From assembly GCF_000949385.2 (NCBI RefSeq), contig NZ_JYKO02000001.1:4282770-4346769 (forward strand): DNA of 64,000 bases. The letters are read 5' to 3'. A program made the translations under genes and the position numbers. This document shows, piece after piece, positions 38,061-47,049 of this stretch (position 1 is the stretch's first letter; each line of letters starts with the position of its first letter). The notes beneath the pieces were generated by a model. That model did not search any database, had not been told where the DNA came from, and saw only the letters and a list, made by a program, of their open reading frames with translations. This stretch comes from Pseudomonas sp. LFM046 (lineage in GTDB: Bacteria > Pseudomonadota > Gammaproteobacteria > Pseudomonadales > Pseudomonadaceae).

Positions 38061-38724
38061 CCTGGCTCTCCAGCAGGTAGCCCAGGCCACGGAAGGTGAC
38101 GATGCGTACCGCGCTGCCTTCCAGCTTCTTGCGCAGGCGGTGGATGTAGATCTCGATGGCGTCCGGACTGGCCTCCTCGTCCAGGCCGAAGACCTGGGAA
38201 GCCAGCTGCTCCTTGCTCATCACCCGCCCCGGCCGGGCGATCAACGCCTCCAGCACCGACTGCTCACGGGACGTCAGGCTGAGGATGTCACCCTCCAGGG
38301 TGAAGCGCCGGGTCCCCAGGTCATAGACCAGCGCCCCGCACCGCTGCTGCTGTTCGCCGCCAAGCACACTGCGGCGCAACAGCGCCTTCACCCGTGCCTC
38401 CAGCTCGGTCAGCTCGAAGGGCTTGGCCAGGTAATCGTCTGCGCCGAGATTGAGGCCGTGCACCCGGTCCTTCACCTCGCCACGGGCGGTGAGCATCAGC
38501 ACCGGCAGGGTCTTGCCCCGCCCGCGAAGGCGCGCCAGCACTTCGAAGCCATCCATGCGCGGCAGGCCCACGTCCAGGACCGCCAGGGCGTAATCCTCGC
38601 TGGCCAGGGCCAGGTCAGCCGCCACGCCGTCATGCAGCACGTCCACCGTCCAGCCCGCGCCCTTGAGCACCTGGGCAACGCTTTCGGCAAGTTGCGGATG
38701 GTCTTCGACCAGCAGGATTCGCAC
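38053..38724 (-). CDS. tctD: Response regulator TctD
   Basis: OmpR-family regulator, 223 residues, with the phosphoacceptor Asp51 (ALAVLDVGLPRMDG), conserved Lys in DDYLAKPFEL and a winged-helix DNA-binding domain (about 125-220, SLTSREQSVLEALIARPGRVMSKEQLASQVFG). It is transcribed divergently from opdH-tctCBA, which it is known to control in Pseudomonas in response to tricarboxylates. It starts at ATG 38724 and is translationally coupled to tctE. Confidence 0.94.
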   Translation of the reverse strand: MRILLVEDHPQLAESVAQVLKGAGWTVDVLHDGVAADLALASEDYALAVLDVGLPRMDGFEVLARLRGRGKTLPVLMLTARGEVKDRVHGLNLGADDYLAKPFELTELEARVKALLRRSVLGGEQQQRCGALVYDLGTRRFTLEGDILSLTSREQSVLEALIARPGRVMSKEQLASQVFGLDEEASPDAIEIYIHRLRKKLEGSAVRIVTFRGLGYLLESQDA

Positions 38725-38877
38725 GACAAAGTCTCCGAAATGGCAGCGATCGGACTGAAGTTTAACGGCCCGTTGGCCCCTGTGAACGCCGCACCGACTT
38801 TCTTTCGCACTGAAAGCCTGGCGAAAGTTTCGCTACATAGCATCGCGACAGGGTGGCAAGGACCACCCGCACCTAAA

Positions 38878-38915
38878 AGCCGGCCAGTGGTTGGGCCGGC
38901 TAACAAGAACAACAA
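38878..38915 (+). promoter_or_regulatory. Hairpin plus A-rich Hfq/Crc motif in the opdH leader
   Basis: AGCCGGCC and GGCCGGCT (38878-38901) form a perfect 8-bp hairpin, directly followed by AACAAGAACAACAA (38902-38915), which fits AAnAAnAA in several registers. The GGAG ribosome-binding site follows two bases later (38917-38920). A CA motif abutting the ribosome-binding site is the geometry expected for Hfq/Crc translational repression. The role of the hairpin (fixing the motif as single-stranded) is inference. Confidence 0.7.
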
Positions 38916-38928
38916 TGGAGACCACCCG

Positions 38929-40194
38929 ATGCAAACTGCCGTACGGCGGGCATTGCCCCCTGTTCGCATCCTCAGCCTCGTCATCGCGAGCTGCACCCTC
39001 GCCCCCCAGGCCCACGCCGAATTCTTCAAGGACAGCTCGGCCACCCTCGAAGCCCGCAACATCTACCTGAACCGCGACTACCGCGACGGCAGCGGCCAGA
39101 ACAAACGCGAAGAATGGGCACAAGGCTTCATCCTCAACCTCGAATCCGGCTACACCGAAGGCACCGTCGGACTGGGCCTCGACGCGCTGGGCATGCTCGG
39201 CGTCAAGCTGGACTCTGGAAAAGGCCGTAGCGGCACCGACCTGCTGCCGGTGCAGGACGACGGCGGCACCCCGGACGAGTACAGCAAGCTGGGCCTGACC
39301 GCCAAGGTCCGCGCCTCGAAGAGCGAGTTGCGCCTGGGCACCCACATCCCCGAACTGCCGGTGGTGAAGGCCAGCGACAGCCGCATCCTGCCCCAGGTGT
39401 TCGAGGGCGGCCTGCTCACCTCCAAGGAAATCAGCAACCTGACCTTTACCGGCGGGCGTCTGTCGGAGGTCAAGGACCGCGCCTCCACCAACTCCGAAGA
39501 CCTGGCCATCAGCAACAAGAACAAGCGCTTCGCCAGTGCCGCGACCGGCGACCACTTCGACCTCGGCGGCGCCGATTACGCCTTCAGCGAGCACTACACC
39601 GGCCGCTACTACTTCGCCGAACTGGACGACGTGTACCGCCAGCACTTCTTCGGCCTCCTGGCCAGCCAGCCCCTAGGCACCGGCACCCTGAGCGCCGACC
39701 TGCGCTACGCCATCAGCGACGACAGCGGCCAGGCCGAGGCCGGCAAGGTGGACAACCGCGCGCTCAACGGCATGGTCAGCTACGGCCTGGGCAGCCACAA
39801 GGTCGGCCTGGGCTACCAGCGCATGAGCGGCGACACCGGCTACGCCTACATCGATGGCAGCGACCCGTTCCTGATCAACTTCGTGCAGATCAACGATTTC
39901 GCCAACGCCGACCAGCGTTCCTGGCAGGCCCGCTACGACCTGGACTTCGCCGCCCTGGGCGCTCCCGGCCTGAGCTTCATGACCCGCTACGTCACCAGTG
40001 ACCACGCCGAGGTCACCGGCAGCAGCGAGGAAGGCCGCGAATGGGAACGCGATATCGAGTTCAAGTACGTGGTGCCCAGCGGCAGCCTGAAGAACCTTAC
40101 CTTCCGCGCCCGCCACGCCGGATTCCGCTCGAACTTCGCCCGCGATGCGGATGAATTGCGCCTGATCGTCAGCTACGCCCTGCCGATCTGGTGA
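38929..40194 (+). CDS. opdH: OprD-family outer-membrane porin for tricarboxylates
   Basis: Substrate-specific outer-membrane channel; OpdH of P. aeruginosa takes up cis-aconitate and related tricarboxylates. The 421-residue precursor has a signal peptide ending QAHAEFFKDS (cleavage about residue 31), an N-terminal SATLEARNIYLNRDYRDG strand typical of OprD proteins, alternating beta-strand pattern and a C-terminal LRLIVSYALPIW ending in an aromatic residue for BAM recognition. I chose ATG 38929, 8 bp after GGAG; the frame is open much further upstream through tctD antisense. It heads opdH-tctC-tctB-tctA. Confidence 0.93.
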   Translation: MQTAVRRALPPVRILSLVIASCTLAPQAHAEFFKDSSATLEARNIYLNRDYRDGSGQNKREEWAQGFILNLESGYTEGTVGLGLDALGMLGVKLDSGKGRSGTDLLPVQDDGGTPDEYSKLGLTAKVRASKSELRLGTHIPELPVVKASDSRILPQVFEGGLLTSKEISNLTFTGGRLSEVKDRASTNSEDLAISNKNKRFASAATGDHFDLGGADYAFSEHYTGRYYFAELDDVYRQHFFGLLASQPLGTGTLSADLRYAISDDSGQAEAGKVDNRALNGMVSYGLGSHKVGLGYQRMSGDTGYAYIDGSDPFLINFVQINDFANADQRSWQARYDLDFAALGAPGLSFMTRYVTSDHAEVTGSSEEGREWERDIEFKYVVPSGSLKNLTFRARHAGFRSNFARDADELRLIVSYALPIW

Positions 40195-40231
40195 CGCCTG
40201 AACCACAATAAAACTCCACAGGAGAAAACCG

Positions 40232-41206
40232 ATGAAGACCGCCCTCTCCCGCATCGCCCTGCTCACCTCCGGCCTGCTGCTGTCCACCCAGTTGCTGGCC
40301 GAGCCCAAGCGCCCCGAATGCATCGCCCCGGCCAAGCCCGGCGGTGGTTTCGACCTGACCTGCAAGCTGGCCCAGAGCGGCCTGAAGGACGGCGGCCTGC
40401 TCAAGGCGCCGATGCGCGTCACCTATATGCCAGGCGGCGTGGGCGCCGTGGCCTACAACGCGGTGGTGGCCCAGCGCCCGAAGGACGCGGGCACCATCAC
40501 GGCCTTCTCCTCGGGCTCCCTGCTGAACCTCGCGCAAGGCAAGTTCGGTCGCTATGACGAAAACGCCGTGCGCTGGCTGGCCGGTATCGGCACCGACTAC
40601 GGCGCGATCTCCGTGCGGGCCGACTCCCCGTACAAGACCCTGGGCGACCTGGTGGAAGCGGTGAAGCAGGACCCGGCCAGCATCGTCTTCGGCGCCGGCG
40701 CCACCATCGGCGGCCAGGACTGGATGCAGACCGCGCTGATCGCCCGCGCTGCCGGCATCGACCCGCAGAAGCTGCGCTACGTCGCCTTCGAGGGCGGCGG
40801 CGAAACCCTCACCGCCATGCTCGGCGGCCATGTGCAGGTCACCAGCAGCGGCCTCGGCGAGATCACCCCGCAACTGGCTGCCGGCAAGATCCGCATCCTC
40901 GCGGTGCTGTCCGACCAGCGCCTGCCGGGCAAGCTGGCGGCCATCCCCACCGCCAAGGAACAGGGCTACGACATCGTCTGGCCGGTGATCCGCGGCTTCT
41001 ACATGGGCCCGGAAGTCAGCGACGAGGACTTCAACTGGTGGAAGCAGCGGTTCGACACCCTGCTGGCCAGCGAGGACTTCGCCAAGCTGCGCGAGCAGCG
41101 TGACCTGTTCCCCCTGAGCCTGACCGGCGACCAATTGAAGACCTACGTCTTCGAGCAGGTGAAGCAGTACAAGCAGCTCGCCGGCGAATTCGGCCTGGCG
41201 CCGTAA
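40232..41206 (+). CDS. tctC: Tricarboxylate-binding periplasmic protein TctC
   Basis: Periplasmic receptor of the tripartite tricarboxylate transporter (TTT). The 324-residue precursor has a signal peptide (MKTALSRIALLTSGLLLSTQLLA, cleavage about residue 23). Mature-domain blocks are CIAPAKPGGGFDLTCKLAQSGL, VTYMPGGVGAVAYNAV and FGAGATIGGQDWMQTALIARAAG, which form the carboxylate-binding loops in the Bug/TctC family. AGGAG precedes the ATG, 37 bp after opdH. Confidence 0.95.
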   Translation: MKTALSRIALLTSGLLLSTQLLAEPKRPECIAPAKPGGGFDLTCKLAQSGLKDGGLLKAPMRVTYMPGGVGAVAYNAVVAQRPKDAGTITAFSSGSLLNLAQGKFGRYDENAVRWLAGIGTDYGAISVRADSPYKTLGDLVEAVKQDPASIVFGAGATIGGQDWMQTALIARAAGIDPQKLRYVAFEGGGETLTAMLGGHVQVTSSGLGEITPQLAAGKIRILAVLSDQRLPGKLAAIPTAKEQGYDIVWPVIRGFYMGPEVSDEDFNWWKQRFDTLLASEDFAKLREQRDLFPLSLTGDQLKTYVFEQVKQYKQLAGEFGLAP

Positions 41207-41272
41207 CACAGCCCTCCCTCGTCCCCTCTCCCGCCGGGAGAGGGGCGGCCATTGCATACCTAGGTATCCGCC

Positions 41273-41716
41273 ATGTACGTACGAATCTTCGCTGCGGTCT
41301 GGCTGCTCGTCTGCGCCCTGCTCGCCGTGGTCGCCTGGGGCTTCCAGGCGCCCTTCAGCTATGACCCGGTGGGCCCGCGCGCCTACCCCCTGCTGCTGCT
41401 CTTCCTGATGGCCACCGCCGCACTCTGGCTGATCTACAAGCCCGGTGAGGAGCAAGACCTGCCGATCTCCTGGTCCCTGGCGCGCAAGGTCAGCCTCTTC
41501 GTCATCGCCCTGTTCGCCTACGCCCTGCTCTTCGAGCCCCTCGGCTTCGTCGTCAGCACGGCCCTGGTGGGTTTCGGCCTCGGCCTGCTGTTCAACGGCC
41601 GGCTGCTGCCGAGCCTGGCCAGCGGCGTACTGATGGGGCTGCTGCTCTACGGCCTGTTCGACTACCTGCTGGATGTCCCGCTGCCCATGGGCGTGCTGGG
41701 CTTCCTGGAGAACTGA
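41273..41716 (+). CDS. tctB: Tricarboxylate transporter small membrane subunit TctB
   Basis: Small membrane subunit of the TTT importer, 147 residues with four hydrophobic helices and the family start FSYDPVGPRAYPLLLLFLM. It ends one base before the tctA start, so the two membrane subunits are made together. Sequence similarity in this family is low, and the call relies on length, topology and position between tctC and tctA. Confidence 0.92.
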   Translation: MYVRIFAAVWLLVCALLAVVAWGFQAPFSYDPVGPRAYPLLLLFLMATAALWLIYKPGEEQDLPISWSLARKVSLFVIALFAYALLFEPLGFVVSTALVGFGLGLLFNGRLLPSLASGVLMGLLLYGLFDYLLDVPLPMGVLGFLEN

Positions 41717-41717
41717 T

Positions 41718-43229
41718 ATGGAAACCCTGAACTTCCTGGCCCAGGGCTTCGATGTCGCCCTGCGCCCGATCAACCTGCTGGTGGCGCTGTTCGGTGCCTT
41801 CGTCGGTACTGTGGTCGGCCTGCTGCCGGGCCTGGGGCCGATCAATGGCGTGGCCATCCTGCTGCCGCTGGCCTTCGCCCTCGGCCTGCCGCCGGAAACC
41901 GCGCTGATCCTGCTGGCCGCCGTGTACCTGGGCTGCGAGTACGGCGGGCGCATCTCGGCCATCCTGCTCAACGTGCCGGGCGACGCCGCCGCCATCATGA
42001 CCACCCTGGACGGTTACCCCCTCGCCCGTCAGGGCAAGGCCGGCATCGCCCTGTCGCTGTCCGCCATGAGCTCCTTCATCGGCAGCACCATCGCCACCAT
42101 CGGCGTCGTGCTCTTCGCGCCGATCCTGGCCAACTGGGCGGTGGCGTTCGGGCCGGCGGAGTACTTCATGCTGATGGTCTTCGCCATTGCCTGCCTCGGC
42201 GGCATGGTGGGCGACAAACCGGTCAAGACGCTGCTCTCGGCATTGATCGGCCTGGGCCTTGCCACGGTCGGCGTGGACGCCACCACCGGCGTCTACCGCT
42301 TCACCTTCGACAGCGTGGGCTTGTCCGACGGCATCCAGTTCGTGATTGTGGTCATCGGCCTGTTCAGCGTCAGCGAAGTGCTGCTGATGCTCGAACACAC
42401 CGCCACCGGCCAGCAGGCGGTCAAGGCCAGCGGGCGCATGCTGTTCAACTTCAAGGAGTTCACCTTCACCTGGTGGAGCAGCGTGCGCAGCTCGCTGTCC
42501 GGCTTCGTCATCGGCGTGTTGCCCGGTGCCGGTGCCACCATCGCCAGCGCCATCACCTACATGAGCGAGAAGCGCATGGCGGGCAGCTCCGGACGCTTCG
42601 GCGACGGCGACCTGCGTGGCGTTGCGGCTCCGGAAGCGGCCAACAACGCCTCGGCCTGCGGCTCGCTCATCCCCATGCTGACCCTCGGCGTACCGGGCTC
42701 CGGCACCACCGCGGTGATGATCGGCGCCCTGACGCTGTACAACATCACCCCCGGCCCGTTGCTGTTCGAGCAGCAGCCGGACGTGGTCTGGGGCCTGATT
42801 GCGTCGCTGTTCATCGGCAACGTCATCCTGCTGGTGATGAACATCCCGCTGGTGGGCCTGTTCGCTCGCATGCTCAGCGTGCCGAACTGGATCCTGGTGC
42901 CCGCCATCACCGTCGTCAGTGTGGTAGGTGTGTACGCCGTGCACAGCACCACCTTCGACCTGGTGCTGATGGCCGCCCTTGGGGTGTTCGGCTACCTGCT
43001 GCGGAAGATGGACTTCCCGCTGTCGTCGCTGATCCTCGGTTTCGTCCTCGGTGAGCTGATGGAGTCCAACCTGCGCCGCGCCCTGTCCATCACCGACGGT
43101 GACCTGGGCATCCTCTGGAGCAGCCCCATCACCATTGCCCTCTGGGTGCTCACCGCAGTGATGCTGGCCCTGCCGGGCATCCGCTGGGTGCGCGGACGTG
43201 CCAAGGCAAAGCTGGTGGCCCATGCCTAA
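41718..43229 (+). CDS. tctA: Tricarboxylate transporter large membrane subunit TctA
   Basis: Main transmembrane subunit of the TTT importer. The 503-residue product has about 11-12 hydrophobic helices and two family repeats rich in glycine: GTVVGLLPGLGPINGVAILLPLAFAL and GVLPGAGATIASAITYMSEKR, plus TLGVPGSGTTAVMIGAL. I chose ATG 41718 (METLNFLAQGFDV), which follows tctB directly; an earlier in-frame ATG lies within tctB. Its end overlaps the following AbrB-family gene by 8 bp. Confidence 0.95.
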   Translation: METLNFLAQGFDVALRPINLLVALFGAFVGTVVGLLPGLGPINGVAILLPLAFALGLPPETALILLAAVYLGCEYGGRISAILLNVPGDAAAIMTTLDGYPLARQGKAGIALSLSAMSSFIGSTIATIGVVLFAPILANWAVAFGPAEYFMLMVFAIACLGGMVGDKPVKTLLSALIGLGLATVGVDATTGVYRFTFDSVGLSDGIQFVIVVIGLFSVSEVLLMLEHTATGQQAVKASGRMLFNFKEFTFTWWSSVRSSLSGFVIGVLPGAGATIASAITYMSEKRMAGSSGRFGDGDLRGVAAPEAANNASACGSLIPMLTLGVPGSGTTAVMIGALTLYNITPGPLLFEQQPDVVWGLIASLFIGNVILLVMNIPLVGLFARMLSVPNWILVPAITVVSVVGVYAVHSTTFDLVLMAALGVFGYLLRKMDFPLSSLILGFVLGELMESNLRRALSITDGDLGILWSSPITIALWVLTAVMLALPGIRWVRGRAKAKLVAHA

Positions 43230-44244
43230 GTGGTGGCTCACGCCGCTGGTGGGCGGCGCCGGCGGCTGGCTGGCCAGCCTGGTGGGCTGGCCGCTGCCCT
43301 GGATGGTGGGCTCGCTGCTGGCGGTGATCGCCGTGCGCTGCCTTGGCGGTCTGCCACTGGCGGAAGTGCCGGGCGGCCGCAAGTGCGGGCAGTGGGTCGT
43401 GGGCGTGGGCATCGGCCTGCACTTCACCCCGGCGGTGATCGAGCAGGTGCTGGCCCACAGCGGCATCATCCTGATCGGCGCCCTGGCCACCACCCTCTCC
43501 AGCGTCATCGGCATCAGCCTGATGCTGCGCAGCGGCGAGGACCGCGCCACCGCGTTCTTCGCCAGCATGCCGGGGGGCGCCAGTGAGATGGTCAACCTCG
43601 GCAAGCGCAATGGCGCGGTGCTCAGCCGCGTCGCCGCCGGCCAAAGCCTGCGCCTCCTGCTGGTGGTGCTCAGCGTGCCGGCGCTGTTCCAGTTGGTACT
43701 CGGCGCCCCGCCCAGCGCCCATCACGCAGCCCCGGTGGACTGGGGCTGGCTGGTTCTACTGCTGGGCGGCGGCGCCCTTCTGGCCTGCCTGATGCAGCGC
43801 TTCCACCAGCCCAACCCCTGGCTGATCGGCCCGCTCCTGGTGAGCGCAGCCCTGTGCATCAGCTTCGACTTGCAACTGGGCCTGCCCCAAGGCGCCAGCC
43901 AACTCGGCCAGTGGTTGATCGGCAGCGCATTGGGCTGTCACTTCGACCGCGCCTTCTTCCGCCGGGCGCCCTCCTTCATCGGCCGCACCCTGCTGGCCAC
44001 CAGCCTGGGCATGGCCTTCGCCGCCGTGGCCGCGGAACTGCTGGGCTGGCTGGACGGGCTGGATCACCGCTCCCTGATGCTGGGCATGATGCCGGGCGGT
44101 ATCGCCGAACTCAGCCTCACGGCTGAAGCCCTGCAGCTGTCGGTGCCGCTGGTCACCGCCTTGCAGGTACTCCGACTGCTCCTGGTGCTGTTCCTCGCCG
44201 AGCCGGTATTCCGCCGCTGGCAGAAGCAAGAGACCCACGCTTAG
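43222..44244 (+). CDS. AbrB-family membrane protein (putative regulator/transporter)
   Basis: A 340-residue inner-membrane protein of the AbrB/AmoA family (not the DNA-binding AbrB), with about ten hydrophobic helices in two repeats: LASLVGWPLPWMVGSLLAV and PNPWLIGPLLVSA, each followed by GxxxG(L/C)HF and a MPGG(A/I)xE motif (ASMPGGASEM and GMMPGGIAEL). The duplicated motifs suggest an internal repeat fold. I chose ATG 43222, overlapping the tctA stop. The same gene follows tctA in P. aeruginosa, so it may serve the tricarboxylate system; its function is not established. Confidence 0.85.
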   Translation: MPKWWLTPLVGGAGGWLASLVGWPLPWMVGSLLAVIAVRCLGGLPLAEVPGGRKCGQWVVGVGIGLHFTPAVIEQVLAHSGIILIGALATTLSSVIGISLMLRSGEDRATAFFASMPGGASEMVNLGKRNGAVLSRVAAGQSLRLLLVVLSVPALFQLVLGAPPSAHHAAPVDWGWLVLLLGGGALLACLMQRFHQPNPWLIGPLLVSAALCISFDLQLGLPQGASQLGQWLIGSALGCHFDRAFFRRAPSFIGRTLLATSLGMAFAAVAAELLGWLDGLDHRSLMLGMMPGGIAELSLTAEALQLSVPLVTALQVLRLLLVLFLAEPVFRRWQKQETHA

Positions 44245-44267
44245 CCCGCCATGTGCGGGCTTTTTTT
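44243..44267 (+). terminator. Rho-independent terminator of the opdH-tctCBA operon
   Basis: AGCCCGC, a short loop and GCGGGCT followed by TTTTTTT. It starts at the stop codon of the AbrB-family gene and closes the operon. Confidence 0.93.
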
Positions 44268-44355
44268 GGGGAGCCGTAAGCCGCGGGGAAACCCTCATTA
44301 GCAACAAGTCGGGCCTATGCTCTCCCGTATTCGATCGTCGCCAAGGCTGCCCCTC

Positions 44356-45216
44356 ATGTACGGACGCACCGTCTGTCTACGCCCCCTGCTGTTCGGGCTC
44401 ATCCTGCTGCTGGCCGCCTGCAGCCGCCTCGATCTGGCGTACCGAAACCTCGACGTGGTCATCCCCTGGTGGATCGGCACCTTCGTCACCCTCGACGACA
44501 ACCAGGAGCGCTGGCTGGAACCTCGCCTGCGCAAGCACCTGGACTGGCACTGCCGGACCCAGCTGCCGGAGTACGTCGCCTGGCTGGAACAATTGAGCCA
44601 GCTCAGCCAGCGCCCCAGCCTCACGCAAACGGATCTGCAGGGCCAGTTTTCCCAGGTCCGCGACGCCATTCTGGGCATCGCCGTGGAGATCACTCCCACC
44701 GCGCTGGGCCTGGCGGAGAGCCTGTCGCCCTCACAGATGGGCGAACTTTACGTGGCCATGGACGAACGCAATGCCGAGCTCCATGAAGAACACGTCGCCC
44801 CGCCCCTGAAGGAACAGATCGCGGCGCGGGCGGAACGCATGCGCGGGCATGTCGAGGACTGGATGGGGCCGCTGCGGCCGAGCCAGCAGGCGCGCATCGA
44901 CGCCTGGGCCAAGGCCCAGGGCGATTACAACAGGGTCTGGGAAGAGAACCGCCAGAACTGGCAGAAGGAGCTGCGCAACACCCTCTACGCCCGCCACAAC
45001 ACGGACTTCCCGTCACGCTTCACCGCCTTGCTGCAGCAGCCGGAATCCTTCTGGACACCGGCTTACCGCAAGGCCTACCCGGCGGCGGAAGAGGCCATGG
45101 CGCGGCTGCTGGCGGACCTGTTCAACAGCGCCGACGAGCGTCAGCGCAGCGTACTGCGCCAACGCATCGGCGATCTGGTGGCGGACTTGAAGGGACTGGA
45201 GTGCTACCCGGGCTGA
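44356..45216 (+). CDS. DUF6279-family lipoprotein
   Basis: A predicted outer-membrane or envelope lipoprotein, 286 residues with ATG 44356 (MYGRTVCLRPLLFGLILLLAAC; lipid-modified cysteine at residue 22). An earlier in-frame ATG at 44317 is possible but would give an unusually long signal. The mature part is mostly helical and charged: LDLAYRNLDVVIPWWIGTFVTLDDNQERWLEPRLRKHLDWHC is a family block. The LDLAYRNLD...W(I/A)...L...Q pattern is typical of DUF6279 proteins. Function unknown. It is convergent with ung, 5 bp apart. Confidence 0.82.
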   Translation: MYGRTVCLRPLLFGLILLLAACSRLDLAYRNLDVVIPWWIGTFVTLDDNQERWLEPRLRKHLDWHCRTQLPEYVAWLEQLSQLSQRPSLTQTDLQGQFSQVRDAILGIAVEITPTALGLAESLSPSQMGELYVAMDERNAELHEEHVAPPLKEQIAARAERMRGHVEDWMGPLRPSQQARIDAWAKAQGDYNRVWEENRQNWQKELRNTLYARHNTDFPSRFTALLQQPESFWTPAYRKAYPAAEEAMARLLADLFNSADERQRSVLRQRIGDLVADLKGLECYPG

Positions 45217-45221
45217 GCGCG

Positions 45222-45917
45222 CTACAGCTCCGGCAGGCTCCAGTCGATGGGGTCCAGCCCGTGCTGAGCGAGGAATTTGTTGCAGCGGCTGAAGTGGCCA
45301 TTGCCGAGGAAACCACGGTACGCCGACAGCGGAGACGGATGCGCGGACTTCAGGATCAGGTGCTTGGTGGGATCGATCAGCCGTTCCTTGCTCTGGGCAT
45401 GGGAGCCCCAGAGCAGGAACACCAGGCTCTGGCGACGCTGGCTGACCACTTCGATTACCTTGTCGGTGAAGTGGTGCCAACCGGCGCTGGCATGGGAACC
45501 CGCGCGGGCCTGTTCGACGGTGAGGGACGTGTTGAGCAGCAGCACGCCCTGCTCCGCCCAGGACTGCAGGTAGCCGTGGGACGGAATCTCGATGTTCAGG
45601 TCGCGCTTGAGTTCCTTGTAGATGTTCTGCAGCGACGGCGGCGCGGGCACGCCCGGCTGCACCGAGAAGCACAGGCCGTGGGCCTGGCCGGGACCGTGGT
45701 AGGGGTCCTGGCCGATGATCACCACTTTCACCTGTTCCAGCGGTGTGGAATTCAGGGCGTTGAAGATCAGCGGGCCGGGCGGGAATATCACCTTTCCGGA
45801 GGCCTTCTCCTGGCGCAGGAAGTCGCCCAGGGCCTTCATGTAGGGCTTCTCGAACTCGTCCTTCAGGGCATCTTTCCAGCTCGGTTCGAGCTTGATCCGA
45901 TCGTCGTTCTCAGTCAT
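45222..45917 (-). CDS. ung: Uracil-DNA glycosylase
   Basis: Removes uracil from DNA as the first step of base-excision repair. The 231-residue product has the catalytic block [18 protein letters not shown] with Asp71, [11 protein letters not shown] and the DNA-minor-groove loop [13 protein letters not shown] containing the second catalytic histidine. Start ATG 45917. It is a single gene between two genes on the other strand. Confidence 0.97.
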   Translation of the reverse strand: MTENDDRIKLEPSWKDALKDEFEKPYMKALGDFLRQEKASGKVIFPPGPLIFNALNSTPLEQVKVVIIGQDPYHGPGQAHGLCFSVQPGVPAPPSLQNIYKELKRDLNIEIPSHGYLQSWAEQGVLLLNTSLTVEQARAGSHASAGWHHFTDKVIEVVSQRRQSLVFLLWGSHAQSKERLIDPTKHLILKSAHPSPLSAYRGFLGNGHFSRCNKFLAQHGLDPIDWSLPEL

Positions 45918-46027
45918 TGCTCATTCTTTTCCGTGGCGGTTGCCGGGGCGCTTCCCGCCCGATGGTCGGGCACCCTAAAAAATGCCCACTACCCTTGTCA
46001 ATCAAGGACGCAAGGAACAAACCCCGC

Positions 46028-46870
46028 ATGGACAATCGCCACGACTCGGTGAAAGTCGCGCTCTATGAGCGCTTCCTGAAGGACCCAGACGCCCTGCCGC
46101 CGATACCGGGGGTATCCCCGCGCCTGCGTCAGCTGCTGGCCGCCGGCAAGCCCGCGAGCGAGCAGATCTGCGCCCTGCTGGAAGAGTCCCCAGCCCTGGC
46201 CAGTCGCCTGATGCAGTTCGCCGCCCTGCCCCTGCTCGGCCATATCCGGCCCGCTTCCCAGTTGCAGGAAGTCGTGAAACAGCTGGATGGCAAACGCCTG
46301 GCCAACCTGGTGCTGGCCTTCGAATTGCGGCAGCTGTTCGACGGCGCCGAATCCAGCCTGCTGAAAGTGTTCAGCAAGCGCTGGAGCCTCAGCCTGCAGC
46401 GGGCCGCTTTCAGCGCCGGCCTGGCCCAGCACCTGCCCCATCTGGAAGTGGAAGACGCCCTGCTCGCCGGGTTGCTGCAGGATGTCGGCAGCCTGCCGCT
46501 GTTGCAGGAGCTGCACCAGTGGCCCCACGTCTCGCGCCTGGAGGTCGACCTGCAACGGCTTTGCGATCAGCTTTCGGACGACCTGGGCGTGCTCCTGCTG
46601 ACCGCCTGGAAACTGCCCGCCACCCTGCTGGACTGCGCCCGCTTGCGCCGCGACTGGTGCCGCCAGCACAAAGGCCCGGTGGACCTGGCGGATGTCGTGC
46701 AGGTTGCCAGCCAACTGCTGGACGAGCCTCGCGACGACGAACGCCTGGCCAGGCTGCCTGCCTACCAGCGCATGGAATTGCCGGCGCCGCAGATATTGCG
46801 GGCGGAAATGGCGGAGGTGGTGGCGCTGTGGCTGAAGTTGCTGGGCGGCAGGTCGCTGGGCACCGATTGA
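46028..46870 (+). CDS. HDOD-domain protein (second)
   Basis: A 280-residue HDOD-type protein, more divergent than the one at 34949-35785. Blocks: LPPIPGVSPRLRQLLAAGKPASEQICALLEESPALASRLMQFAALPL and EVEDALLAGLLQDVGSLPLLQEL, where the HD-like metal motif is degraded to QD. No partner domain. I chose ATG 46028 (MDNRHDSVKVALYERFLKD), which fits an AAGGA upstream; the open frame upstream would overlap the ung promoter. Function unknown. Confidence 0.78.
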   Translation: MDNRHDSVKVALYERFLKDPDALPPIPGVSPRLRQLLAAGKPASEQICALLEESPALASRLMQFAALPLLGHIRPASQLQEVVKQLDGKRLANLVLAFELRQLFDGAESSLLKVFSKRWSLSLQRAAFSAGLAQHLPHLEVEDALLAGLLQDVGSLPLLQELHQWPHVSRLEVDLQRLCDQLSDDLGVLLLTAWKLPATLLDCARLRRDWCRQHKGPVDLADVVQVASQLLDEPRDDERLARLPAYQRMELPAPQILRAEMAEVVALWLKLLGGRSLGTD

Positions 46871-46898
46871 CTCGCTGGCCTCAAGCGGTCCGCCAGAT

Positions 46899-46984
46899 CG
46901 TAGGGTGGATCACGCTTCACCGATCCACCATTGCGCTCGCCCCCAGCCACGACGGTGGACATGAAAAGCGATGTCCACCCTACG
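46899..46984. repeat. Dispersed inverted repeat (CGTAGGGTGGAT...ATGTCCACCCTACG)
   Basis: Long imperfect inverted repeat with outer arms CGTAGGGTGGA and TCCACCCTACG and an inner pair around GATCCACCA / GGTGGAC. It is a common Pseudomonas intergenic repeat type. It sits between the convergent HDOD and AraC-family genes and can end transcription from either side. Confidence 0.75.
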
Positions 46985-47013
46985 TCTGTACGGCCTGACG
47001 CGACTCCCTGCAA

Positions 47014-47031
47014 GGGCGAATGCATTCGCCC
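47014..47031. repeat. Palindrome GGGCGAATGCATTCGCCC
   Basis: A perfect 18-bp palindrome just after the AraC-family stop. It differs by one base per arm from the GGGCGAATTCATTCGCC arm at 3611-3700 and 49589-49610, so it belongs to the same dispersed family. Flanking CCCCCACAAC matches the context of the other copies. Confidence 0.75.
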
Positions 47032-47049
47032 CCACAACCGCCGCGTAGC

